Notes under the pieces: generated by a model
The model's database searches: none
What the model was told of the DNA's origin: nothing
The model's input: only the letters and a program-made list of their open reading frames with translations
Shown here: piece after piece, positions 34,900 to 42,923 of the stretch
How positions within the stretch are numbered: position 1 is the first letter of the stretch
How the letters are laid out: every line of letters begins with the position of its first letter
Assembly: GCA_021808525.1 (NCBI GenBank)
Contig: JAKBBK010000003.1
Coordinates: 1 to 64,000, forward strand
Length of the DNA stretch: 64,000 bases
Origin: Pseudomonadota bacterium
GTDB lineage: Bacteria > Pseudomonadota > Gammaproteobacteria > Burkholderiales > Burkholderiaceae_C
Direction of reading: 5' to 3'
Translations under genes and position numbers: made by a program

Positions 34900-35153
34900 C
34901 GGCCCGCGGCGCACCCATGCCCGGGGGCCGTGGCTGCTCCACCACGGGACGGACGCTCCGCGCCTGGCGGGGGGCAGGGCGGCGAGCTTGCCGCGCGACC
35001 CTTCGATGAAACCCGCGTTGATCAGCGCCAGCTCACGCGCGCTTGCGCGCAGGCCCTCTAGATTGGCGCCATGGGCCCGGTTGTCGAGGTCCGAAGGGGG
35101 AATTCCATGATCACCATGGTTCCGGTCAGGAGCGCATGCGCGCGCAGGCTTGC
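34855..35153. repeat. Long direct repeat, copy 2 (DUF3443 3' end to next leader)
   Basis: A 299-bp segment nearly identical to 36501-36801, with roughly a dozen mismatches or small indels by eye. It spans the last 15 codons of DUF3443-1, the intergenic region and the start of the DUF2844 remnant. It contains two hairpins (CCGTGG/CCACGG and CGCGGA/TCCGCG-like), the inverted repeat GCGCGC-TT-GCGCGC at 35037-35050, TAGATT at 35059-35064, and a GGGGGAA ribosome-binding site. Confidence 0.92.
35037..35064 (+). promoter_or_regulatory. Conserved promoter/operator candidate of the DUF3443 cluster
   Basis: A 6-bp inverted repeat GCGCGC-TT-GCGCGC followed 8 bp later by TAGATT is kept in all three leader repeats (also at 33567-33594 and 36685-36712). 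The -10 is plausible, but no sigma-70 -35 lies at 16-18 bp; the inverted repeat occupies that place. This points to activator- or alternative-sigma-dependent transcription, or to an operator. Confidence 0.4.
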
Positions 35154-35319
35154 CACCGCCATGGCCTGGCCCACGCATGCCATGCCTTCCATCAAGGATC
35201 TGTACGCCGGTTGCTTTCCCGGCTGCCTGGCGTGGAGCCATGCGCATCCGCAGCCGGGCTACGTGCCGGCGAGGATTCCGCCCGGCGTGGACCCGGCCAA
35301 GCTGGGAGTGCAGCCATGA
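35107..35319 (+). pseudogene. DUF2844 remnant with two in-frame deletions
   Basis: A 70-codon open frame aligns to the intact DUF2844 protein at 36755-37261 in three pieces. The shared start is MITMVPVRSACARRLA. The middle is MPSIKDLYAGCFPGCLAW, and the end is IPPGVDPAKLGVQP. Missing are the signal peptide with the N-terminal half, and about 27 residues between two copies of the Tyr-Val-Pro-Ala codons. Both deletions kept the frame and the ATGA overlap with the next DUF3443 gene. It probably survives as a translational-coupling leader rather than as a functional protein. Confidence 0.8.
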
Positions 35320-36545
35320 AGGCCCGCGTCCTGGATGGGCTGCCGGGGGCGCCAGCCCGGCTCGCGCGCCACGCAGCGGTGCTGGTGCTCGCGCTGCTCC
35401 TCGGCGCGGGCCTGGGCGGCTGCGGCGGCGGCTCCTCCTCGTCGCTGGCGGCCAACCAGATGCGCCTGACGGTCGAGGAAAACCCCGAGGTCGACGCCAT
35501 CAACCCCGGCGGGGCCATGCGCGACCAGCCCTACGTATCGATCCTGGTGTGCGACGCCTCGGAGCATTGCGTGACGGTTCCGTACGTGGAGGTCGATAGC
35601 GGATCCACCGGCCTGCGTCTGCGCTACAAGGCGCTGGCGGGGCTGGACCTGCAGCCCGTGGCCACGGCCAGCGGCGCGCAACTCGACGACTGCGCACCCT
35701 TCGTCGGCGGATACGTCTGGGGCAGCGTGGAGCAGGCCTACGTGCAGCTGGGCGACGAGCCTCGCATGCAACTGCCCATCCAGGTCTACGGCAGTGGGGG
35801 CCCGGCCGTCCCGGTGGCGAAGGACTGCACCCTCTTCGGCAACGACACCGGCAAGCTGCTCACGCTGGGGGGCAACGGCATCCTGGGTATCCAGGGGCTG
35901 GTGCAGGCCCCCACCTACTACTTTGCCTGCGCCGGGACCTCCTGCACCTACAAGCCCTCGATTCCCAGCGCCGACGAGGTGATCAACCCGGTGGCCTCCC
36001 TGGACGATTCCGACGACAACGGCGTGATCCTGACCCTCCCTTCGGTTCCGGCCAGCGGCGCCGTCATGGCGCAAGGCACGCTGACCTTCGGACTCGACAC
36101 CCGGGACGACAACCGCACCACGGGTTTCGTGCCCATTGCCACCGACGCTTACTACAACATGACCGTGACAGCGCAGGGGGTGAGCTTCCCCGATTCGACC
36201 ATCGACAGCGGAACGAATGGCTATTCGGGCGCATTCAACCTTCCTTATGACCCCGCGACGACGGGCTTCGACCCGGCGAGCCCGCAGGCGCTGACGCTCA
36301 CGCTGTCGAATGCGGCAGGCACGCTGCCCGATGTGTCGGTGCCGTCGACCATCGACATCGCCAACAGCGACCTGCTGCTCGCCGGCTCGAACTACGCGCT
36401 CGACGACGTCGGCTCCTACGACAGCTCCTCGACCGCGGTCCTGGTGGGCCTGCCGTACTTCTTCGGTCGCAGCATCGCCTACGTGATGAGCGGCAAGACC
36501 AGCGGCCTGGGCACCGGGCCCATGATCGGGGTGCTGCGGCCTTGA
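35316..36545 (+). CDS. DUF3443 lipoprotein 2, putative pepsin-like aspartic peptidase
   Basis: A 409-residue lipoprotein with lipobox LGG-Cys36 after a hydrophobic h-region and a Gly/Ser linker. The first catalytic-type motif is VDSGSTGLRL (Asp94) and the second is TIDSGTNGY (Asp297), spaced 203 residues. NGILGIQG, GTLTFGLDTRDDNRTTGF and the C-terminal LVGLPYFFGRSIAYVM correspond in order to elements of family A1 peptidases. Lobe 1 has DSGS rather than DTGS. ATG 35316 overlaps the DUF2844-remnant stop. Residues 1-50 are identical to DUF3443-3 although the bodies differ. Fold and activity are my inference. Confidence 0.87.
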   Translation: MKARVLDGLPGAPARLARHAAVLVLALLLGAGLGGCGGGSSSSLAANQMRLTVEENPEVDAINPGGAMRDQPYVSILVCDASEHCVTVPYVEVDSGSTGLRLRYKALAGLDLQPVATASGAQLDDCAPFVGGYVWGSVEQAYVQLGDEPRMQLPIQVYGSGGPAVPVAKDCTLFGNDTGKLLTLGGNGILGIQGLVQAPTYYFACAGTSCTYKPSIPSADEVINPVASLDDSDDNGVILTLPSVPASGAVMAQGTLTFGLDTRDDNRTTGFVPIATDAYYNMTVTAQGVSFPDSTIDSGTNGYSGAFNLPYDPATTGFDPASPQALTLTLSNAAGTLPDVSVPSTIDIANSDLLLAGSNYALDDVGSYDSSSTAVLVGLPYFFGRSIAYVMSGKTSGLGTGPMIGVLRP

Positions 36546-36801
36546 AGGCCCGCGGCGCACCCATGCCCGGGGGCCGTGGCTGCTCCACCACGGCGCGGAC
36601 GCTCCGCGCCTGGCGGGGCGGGCAGGGCGGCGAGCTTGCCGCGCGAACCTTCGATGAAACCCGCGTTGATCAGCGCCAGCTCACGCGCGCTTGCGCGCAG
36701 GCCCTCTAGATTGGCGCCATGGGCCCGGTTGTCGAGGCCCGCAGGGGGAACTCCATGATCACCATGGTTGCGGTTAGGAACACATGCGCACGCAGGCTTG
36801 C
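36501..36801. repeat. Long direct repeat, copy 3 (DUF3443 3' end to next leader)
   Basis: The partner of 34855-35153. It spans the last codons of DUF3443-2, the intergenic hairpins, the inverted repeat GCGCGC-TT-GCGCGC (36685-36698), TAGATT (36707-36712) and the first codons of the intact DUF2844 gene. The near identity marks recent tandem duplication or gene conversion. Confidence 0.92.
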
Positions 36802-37261
36802 GCGCGCCACGGTCGCCCTGGTCCTTTCGGGGCTGTGCGCGGCCCCCGTGGCACAGGCCGCGCTCGGACAAGCGGTGTCGAGCGTGTGGGCCGACGGGCG
36901 CGTGACCGAGGCCACGCATGTGCTGGACCTTCAGGGGCCGCTGGTTTCGGAAACCACGGTGCTGACTTCCTTCGGCGTGCAGGCGCGCGAGTTCAGCGGG
37001 CCGTCGGGGCGGATTTTCGCCATGACCTGGTCCACCCATGGCATGCCCTACATCAAGGATCTGTACGCCGGTTACTTTCCCGGCTACCTGGCGTGGATCC
37101 ATGCGCATCCGCAGCCGGGCTACGTCCCGGCGCTGAGCGTGCAGACGCAGGATCTGCGGGCCCACATGGAAGGGCATATGGGCGACTGGTTCGGCTCGGC
37201 CTACGTGCCGGCGCTGATTCCGCCCGGCGTGGACCTGGCCGGCCTGGGCGTGCAGCCATGA
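36755..37261 (+). CDS. DUF2844 exported protein 1
   Basis: A 168-residue protein with a signal peptide (about residues 15-35, LVLSGLCAAPVAQAA). The mature DUF2844 domain has the family pattern VQAREFSGPSGRIFAMTW followed by IKDLYAGYFPGYLAW. It is periplasmic or secreted, without a lipobox; function unknown. The ATG at 36755 is preceded by GGGGGAAC, and its stop overlaps the DUF3443-3 start (ATGA). Translation of the two is therefore coupled. DUF2844 and DUF3443 neighbours are known together in Burkholderiales, which suggests a functional pair. Confidence 0.85.
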   Translation: MITMVAVRNTCARRLARATVALVLSGLCAAPVAQAALGQAVSSVWADGRVTEATHVLDLQGPLVSETTVLTSFGVQAREFSGPSGRIFAMTWSTHGMPYIKDLYAGYFPGYLAWIHAHPQPGYVPALSVQTQDLRAHMEGHMGDWFGSAYVPALIPPGVDLAGLGVQP

Positions 37262-38487
37262 AGGCCCGCGTCCTGGATGGGCTGCCGGGGGCGCCAGCCC
37301 GGCTCGCGCGCCACGCAGCGGTGCTGGTGCTCGCGCTGCTGCTCGGCGCGGGCCTGGGCGGCTGCGGCGGCGGCTCCTCCTCGTCGCTGGCGGCCAACCA
37401 GATGCGCGTGAGCGTGGAGCCGGATGCGCAGATCCAGGCCATCGATCCCGGAGCTGCCTCGGTCGACCTGCCCTATGTGTCGGTGGTCGTGTGCGATGCC
37501 TCGGATCATTGCGTGACCGTGCCCTATGTGCAGCTCGATACCGGCTCCACCGGGCTGCGCCTGCGCGCCAAGGCCCTGGCGGGACTGGAGCTGCGACCCA
37601 TCCGTCTGTCCGACGGTGGGCAGCTCGATACCTGCGAGGACTTCCTGTCCGGCTACGCCTGGGGCAGCGTGGAGCGGGCGACCGTGGAACTGGGCCGCGA
37701 GGCGCCCATCGCCGTGCCCATCGAGGTCTATGGAAGCGGCGGGCCCGCCCCCGCGGTTCCAGCGTACTGCGCATCCCTGGGCAACAACAGCGGAAGCCTG
37801 CTCGGCATCGGCGCGAACGGCGTACTCGGTGTCGATGGCGTGCAGTCCTTCGGGGCACCTTACTGGGACTGCCAGGGCAACGCCTGCACCCAGCTGAGCG
37901 CGCTGCCCAAGGGCGATGACGTCTCCAATCCCGTGAGCTACCTGGGAGACTACGACAACAACGGCCTGATCCTGACCCTGCCGTCCATCCCGGCCAGCGG
38001 TGCCGCCATGGCGCAAGGCACGCTGACCTTCGGGCTCGACACCCGGGACGACAATCTGACGACGGGGTTCGCGGCCATCCCCGCCGACAGCAACGTGGAC
38101 ATCGGCGTGACCGTGCAAGGCCAGGACTATCCTTATTCAACCATCGACAGCGGATCGAACGGCTACTTCGGGCCCTTGAACCTGCCCTATGACAGTGCGT
38201 CGCTGTCCTTCACGCCCGCGACCCCGCAGGTCCTGCCGATGACCCTGAGCAGCGGGCAGGGGGCCCTTCCCTCGGTCGCCTGGTCCACCAGCATCGACAT
38301 CGGCAACGGCCTGGCCCTGCAGAACGGCGGGTCCTTCGCCCTCGATGACGTCGGCGCCTACTCGGACACTCCGGGCACGTTCCTGCTGGGCCTGCCGTAC
38401 TTCTTCGGTCGCAGCATCGCCTATGGGATGGCCGGCATGCCCAGCGGCCTGGGCGTCGGGCCCATCATCGGGGTGCTGCGGCCTTGA
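37258..38487 (+). CDS. DUF3443 lipoprotein 3, putative pepsin-like aspartic peptidase
   Basis: A 409-residue lipoprotein (lipobox LGG-Cys36). It has the most complete catalytic-type motifs of the three copies: VQLDTGSTGLRL with Asp94 and STIDSGSNGY with Asp297, exactly 203 residues apart. Between them come WGSVERATVELG (flap-like region), GANGVLGVDG and GTLTFGLDTRDDNLTTGF. Near the end LLGLPYFFGRSIAYGM resembles the last strand region of A1 peptidases. The stop overlaps the TTG start of the second DUF2844 gene (TTGA). Cys pairs at 80/85 and elsewhere may form disulfides. Activity untested; the assignment beyond DUF3443 is mine. Confidence 0.88.
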   Translation: MKARVLDGLPGAPARLARHAAVLVLALLLGAGLGGCGGGSSSSLAANQMRVSVEPDAQIQAIDPGAASVDLPYVSVVVCDASDHCVTVPYVQLDTGSTGLRLRAKALAGLELRPIRLSDGGQLDTCEDFLSGYAWGSVERATVELGREAPIAVPIEVYGSGGPAPAVPAYCASLGNNSGSLLGIGANGVLGVDGVQSFGAPYWDCQGNACTQLSALPKGDDVSNPVSYLGDYDNNGLILTLPSIPASGAAMAQGTLTFGLDTRDDNLTTGFAAIPADSNVDIGVTVQGQDYPYSTIDSGSNGYFGPLNLPYDSASLSFTPATPQVLPMTLSSGQGALPSVAWSTSIDIGNGLALQNGGSFALDDVGAYSDTPGTFLLGLPYFFGRSIAYGMAGMPSGLGVGPIIGVLRP

Positions 38488-38975
38488 GCGCCTGGCAGGT
38501 CGGGGCCGCCTTGTGCCTTGGGCTGGGCCTGTGCGCGGCCCGGCCCGCGCAGGCGGGGCTGGGAGAGCCGGCCTCGGCCGCTGCGGCGGATGGGCGGATC
38601 GTGTTTCCGACCCAGCGCTTCGACCTGGGCGGACTGATGGACATGGCCGGCACCCCCGTCTGGGTGACCACCCTGCGCAGGCCCTTCGGGGTGGTGGTGC
38701 GGGAATTCTCCGGTCAATCCGGCGTGGTGTTCGCGATGGCCTGGGCCGGGCGCGGGCTGCCGCGCCTGCGCAGGTTGTACGGCCGCTACTTTCCCGCCTA
38801 CCTGGCCTGGGTGCGCGGCCATCCCTCGCCAGGCTACGACCCCTGGTCGAGCGTGCGCACGCCGAGCATCGTCGGCCATGTCGAAGGCGCCATGGGGGAC
38901 TGGTACGGCTCGGCCTACGCGCCCGAGCTGGTCCCGCCCGGGGTGGAATTGAGCAGCCTGGGGGTGCAGCCCTGA
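38484..38975 (+). CDS. DUF2844 exported protein 2 (divergent paralog)
   Basis: A 163-residue protein with signal peptide (about residues 1-24, GAALCLGLGLCAARPAQA). The DUF2844 domain has VVVREFSGQSGVVFAMAW and LRRLYGRYFPAYLAW. It ends in LSSLGVQP, like the first paralog. The start is a TTG overlapping the DUF3443-3 stop. It has no leader repeat of its own, so it depends on the upstream gene for translation. It is clearly more diverged from DUF2844-1 than the recently duplicated parts are from each other. Confidence 0.82.
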   Translation: MSAWQVGAALCLGLGLCAARPAQAGLGEPASAAAADGRIVFPTQRFDLGGLMDMAGTPVWVTTLRRPFGVVVREFSGQSGVVFAMAWAGRGLPRLRRLYGRYFPAYLAWVRGHPSPGYDPWSSVRTPSIVGHVEGAMGDWYGSAYAPELVPPGVELSSLGVQP

Positions 38976-39033
38976 GGACCCGCGCCGCCGAGGCACTACA
39001 GTACGGCCCTCGCCCCCCTGGATGCGCCCGACC

Positions 39034-39546
39034 ATGCCCGTGGAATCCTCCTCCTATGCCGTGCTGTTGTGCTGCATGGGCAATATCTGCCGCTCCCCCA
39101 GCGCCGAGGGCCTGTTGCGCGCCGAGGCGGCCCGGCTGGGCCTGGATGGACAGTTGCACGTGGATTCGGCGGGCACCCATGGCTACCACGCCGGGGAGGC
39201 CCCCGATGCGCGCGCGCAGCGCCACGCGCAGCGCCGCGGCGTGGACCTGGGATCCTTGCGCGCGCGCCAGGTCGAGCCGGCCGATTTCGAGCGCTTCGAC
39301 CTGATCCTCGCCATGGACCGCGACAACCTGCAGTGGCTGCGCGAGGCCTGCCCGCCGCAGCTGCAGCACAAGCTGCGGCTCATGATGAGCTTCGCGCCGC
39401 GCGCCGGAACCGACGAGGTGCCGGACCCCTACTACGGTGGGGCGGAGGGCTTCGAGCGCGTGCTGGACCTGCTGGACCAGGCCTGCGCCGGGCTGCTGGG
39501 CCATGTGCAGGCCGAGCTGCAGATGCGCAGGCGCGGCGCTACATGA
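39034..39546 (+). CDS. Low-molecular-weight protein-tyrosine phosphatase
   Basis: A 170-residue cytosolic phosphatase. The P-loop CMGNICRSP (C-x5-R-S) lies near residue 14, and the general-acid loop is DPYYGG in the C-terminal third. ATG 39034 puts the P-loop at the usual distance; ATG 39022 is an alternative. In Burkholderiales a homolog often precedes iscR; here that neighbour is absent. A TACAGT at 38997-39002 could be a -10. The 3' end overlaps the convergent DUF482 gene by 8 bp. The in-cell substrate (tyrosine kinase of capsule systems or arsenate-like) is not indicated. Confidence 0.92.
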   Translation: MPVESSSYAVLLCCMGNICRSPSAEGLLRAEAARLGLDGQLHVDSAGTHGYHAGEAPDARAQRHAQRRGVDLGSLRARQVEPADFERFDLILAMDRDNLQWLREACPPQLQHKLRLMMSFAPRAGTDEVPDPYYGGAEGFERVLDLLDQACAGLLGHVQAELQMRRRGAT

Positions 39547-40735
39547 CTTCCTCGCGCCGGGCCACGGGCCGCGGCCCGGTGTCGCGGCGCAGCGGCAGGT
39601 GCCGGCGCAGTTCGTCGAGCTGTTCGTGCATCATCTCGCCCTCGCGATCCAGGTGGGCGGCGATGGCCGCGCGCAGGCGCGGCTCGGCCACCCAGTGGGC
39701 CGAGGTGCATTCCACCGGCAGCAGGCCGCGGGCCATCTTGTGGCTTCCCTGCGCGCCGCCCTCGAAGACCTCGAAGCCCTGTTCCAGGCAGAACTGCAGA
39801 GGTTCGTAGTAGCACAGCTCGAAGTGCAGCAGCGGCACGTGGCGCAGCGCGCCCCAGTAGCGTCCGTAGGCGCGTCGCAGCGTCGGGTCCAGCAGGATCA
39901 GGGAGCAGGCGATGTCCTCGCCGTGCAGGCTGGCGACGAGCAGCAGCAGGTGCTCGGGCATGCGCTCGCCCAGGCGCAGGAAGAACTCCAGGTTCAAATA
40001 GGGCATCGAGCCATGCTCGGCGTAGGTCTGTTCGTAGCAGCGCACGAACAGCTCCCAGGCGGCGCGGTCGATGGCCGGGCCGCGCAGGCGGCGCAGTTGC
40101 ACGCCGCTTTCGCGCACCTTGCGCCGCTCCTGGCGCAGTTTCTTGCGCTTGTCGTGGTTCAGCGCGCCGACGAAGGCCTCGAAGTCGGGCCAGGGCGGCG
40201 TGGCCTGGCGCCAGTGGTATTGCACCGTGGTGCGGGTCATCAGGCCGGCCGCCTCGCACAGCTCGCGCTCCTCGTCGCTCAGGAACAGCAGGTGCAGCGA
40301 GGACACCCGGGTGCTGCGCGCCAGGTCGAGCAGCACGCGCAACAGCGCGGCGCGGGCCTCGCGGTCGCGCCCGAGCAGGCGTGCTCCGCGCACCGGCGTG
40401 AAGGGCGTGGCCAGCAGCAGCTTGGGGTAGTAGGGCAGGCCGCAGCGCTCGTGCGCGTCGGCCCAGCTCCAGTCGAACACGTACTCGCCCATCGAGTGGC
40501 CCTTGGCGTAGACCACGCAGGCGGCGACCAGTTCTCCCGAGGCGTCGAACAGGCAGGGCACGAGCGCCTGCCAGCCGGTGTCGGGTACCGCGCAGGCGCT
40601 TTGCTCCAGCGCCGAAAGCCAGGCGTGGCGCTGGAACAGGGTGCTGCCGGGGGTCGCCGCCGCCAGCGCGTCCCAGCGCGCGGCGTCGACCGATTCCAGC
40701 CCTTGTCCGATCTCGATGCGAAAATCCCTGTCCAT
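39539..40735 (-). CDS. DUF482 / FemAB-like GNAT-fold acyltransferase
   Basis: A 398-residue soluble protein of the DUF482 (PF04339) family, related to GNAT and FemAB-type aminoacyl/acyl transferases. Family segments are SALEQSACAVPDTGWQ, DWSWADAHERCGLPYYPKL and FEGGAQGSHKMARGLLPVE. Substrate unknown. ATG 40735 matches the family start, and this start codon overlaps that of nadE on the other strand (shared CATG). Its promoter must therefore lie within nadE. The end overlaps the phosphatase gene. Confidence 0.88.
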   Translation of the reverse strand: MDRDFRIEIGQGLESVDAARWDALAAATPGSTLFQRHAWLSALEQSACAVPDTGWQALVPCLFDASGELVAACVVYAKGHSMGEYVFDWSWADAHERCGLPYYPKLLLATPFTPVRGARLLGRDREARAALLRVLLDLARSTRVSSLHLLFLSDEERELCEAAGLMTRTTVQYHWRQATPPWPDFEAFVGALNHDKRKKLRQERRKVRESGVQLRRLRGPAIDRAAWELFVRCYEQTYAEHGSMPYLNLEFFLRLGERMPEHLLLLVASLHGEDIACSLILLDPTLRRAYGRYWGALRHVPLLHFELCYYEPLQFCLEQGFEVFEGGAQGSHKMARGLLPVECTSAHWVAEPRLRAAIAAHLDREGEMMHEQLDELRRHLPLRRDTGPRPVARREEVM

Positions 40736-42434
40736 GCCCCTTTCCATCGCGATTGCCCAATTCGATCCCGTGGTCGGCGACCTCGCCGGCAACGCCCGCG
40801 CCATCGAGGCGCTGGCCGAGCAGGCCCATGCGGCCGGCGCCGGCCTGCTGCTGACCCCCGAGATGGCCCTGACCGGCTACCCGCCCGAGGATCTGCTGCT
40901 GCGCCCGGCCTTCATGCGGGCGGTGCAGCAGACCCTGCGCGAGCTGGCCGGGCGACTGCGCCGCCTGCCGGGCCTGGCCCTGGTGGTCGGCCATCCGCAT
41001 GTGCCCGGCGCCGCCGCCGATGAGCGTACCCCATCGACGCAGCGCCCGCTGCGCTGGAACGCGGCCTCGGTGCTGCGCGACGGCGCCATCGAGGCCACCT
41101 ACGGCAAGCTCGAGCTGCCCAACTACCAGGTGTTCGACGAGCGGCGCTATTTCGCCAGCGGGGGCGAGCCGGTGGTGTTCGAGTGCCAGGGCGTGCGTTG
41201 CGGCATCAACGTGTGCGAGGACGCCTGGTTCGCGGAGGCGCCGCGGCGCGCGCGCGCCGCGGGCGCGCAGGTGCTGCTGGTGCTCAATGCCTCGCCCTTC
41301 CACCTGGGCAAGAGCGGCGAGCGCGAGGCGGTGATGCGCCAGCGCTGCCGCGAGACCGGCATGGCGCTGGTGTTCGCCCACGGCGTGGGCGGCCAGGATG
41401 AACTGGTGTTCGACGGCGGCTCCTTCGTGCTCGACGCCGCCGGCGAGCCCTGCCTGCGCGCGCCGCAGTTCGAGGCCTGCCTGCCCATCGCGCGCTTCGA
41501 CGGCGCCCGCCCGGTGCCGGGCGAACTGGCGCCGCCCATGTCCCTGCAGCGCCAGGCCTGGTCGGCGCTGGTCACGGGCACGCGGGACTACGTGCGCAAG
41601 AACGGCTTCCCGGGGGTGCTGATCGGCCTGTCGGGCGGCGTGGACTCGGCGCTGGTGCTGGCCATCGCCGTGGACGCGCTGGGCCCCGAGCGGGTGCACA
41701 CGGTGATGATGCCCTCTCCGTATACCGCGGACATTTCCCTGGAAGACGCCAGGGACATGGCGCAGCGCCTGGGGGTGCGCCACAGCGAACTGGACATCGC
41801 ACCCATGTTCGAGGCCTTCCGCTCCACCCTGCGCCCCCTGCTTCGCGCGCACGAGGGCGACACCACGGAGGAGAACCTGCAGTCGCGCATCCGCGGCGTG
41901 CTGCTGATGGGCCTGTCGAACAACACCGGCGCCATGGTGCTGACCACCGGCAACAAGAGCGAGATGGCCACCGGCTACGCCACCCTGTACGGGGACATGG
42001 CCGGGGGCTTCGCCGTGATCAAGGACGTGCGCAAGACCCTGGTGTGGGAGCTCGCCCGCTGGCGCAACCGGCAGGCCGCGCAGGCCGGGCAGGTGGAGCC
42101 GATCCCGCGGCGCATCATCGAGCGTCCCCCGTCGGCCGAGCTGCGCCCCGACCAGCTCGACCAGGACAGCCTGCCCGCCTACGAGGTGCTGGACGCGATC
42201 CTGGAGGCCTACATGGAAAACGACCGCAGCGTCGAGGACATGCTGGCCCAGGGGCTGGCCGCGCCCGACATCGAGCGCGTGCTGGGCCTGCTGCGCATCG
42301 CCGAGTACAAGCGCCGCCAGGCTCCGCCGGGGGTGCGCATCACCCACCGCGCCTTCGGGCGCGACTGGCGCTACCCCATCACCTCGCGCTGGCGCGAGGA
42401 GCAGGAAGCCCGCCAGGCGCGCCCCGGTGCCTGA
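40734..42434 (+). CDS. nadE: Glutamine-dependent NAD+ synthetase
   Basis: A 566-residue, two-domain enzyme that amidates nicotinic acid adenine dinucleotide to NAD+. The N-terminal nitrilase-like glutaminase domain has the Glu-Lys-Cys triad in TPEMALTGYPPEDLL, YGKLELPNY and GINVCEDAWF. The C-terminal synthetase has the pyrophosphate-binding loop GLSGGVDSAL and TTGNKSEMATGYATLYGDM. Start MPLSIAIAQFDPVVGDLAGN is canonical. The initiation codon overlaps that of the divergent DUF482 gene, so the promoter must lie in that gene. glnB follows after 99 bp. Confidence 0.97.
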   Translation: MPLSIAIAQFDPVVGDLAGNARAIEALAEQAHAAGAGLLLTPEMALTGYPPEDLLLRPAFMRAVQQTLRELAGRLRRLPGLALVVGHPHVPGAAADERTPSTQRPLRWNAASVLRDGAIEATYGKLELPNYQVFDERRYFASGGEPVVFECQGVRCGINVCEDAWFAEAPRRARAAGAQVLLVLNASPFHLGKSGEREAVMRQRCRETGMALVFAHGVGGQDELVFDGGSFVLDAAGEPCLRAPQFEACLPIARFDGARPVPGELAPPMSLQRQAWSALVTGTRDYVRKNGFPGVLIGLSGGVDSALVLAIAVDALGPERVHTVMMPSPYTADISLEDARDMAQRLGVRHSELDIAPMFEAFRSTLRPLLRAHEGDTTEENLQSRIRGVLLMGLSNNTGAMVLTTGNKSEMATGYATLYGDMAGGFAVIKDVRKTLVWELARWRNRQAAQAGQVEPIPRRIIERPPSAELRPDQLDQDSLPAYEVLDAILEAYMENDRSVEDMLAQGLAAPDIERVLGLLRIAEYKRRQAPPGVRITHRAFGRDWRYPITSRWREEQEARQARPGA

Positions 42435-42872
<438 letters not shown>

Positions 42873-42923
42873 GTTTCCCTGCGAGGGCCCCCCTGCGGGG
42901 CTTGCGGGAATCCCGCGCCGCGC

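Noticed and set aside
42887..42901. GCCCC-5 nt-GGGGC hairpin after glnB as intrinsic terminator
   Set aside because: A stem of only 5 bp and no T-run; listed only as a weak structure.
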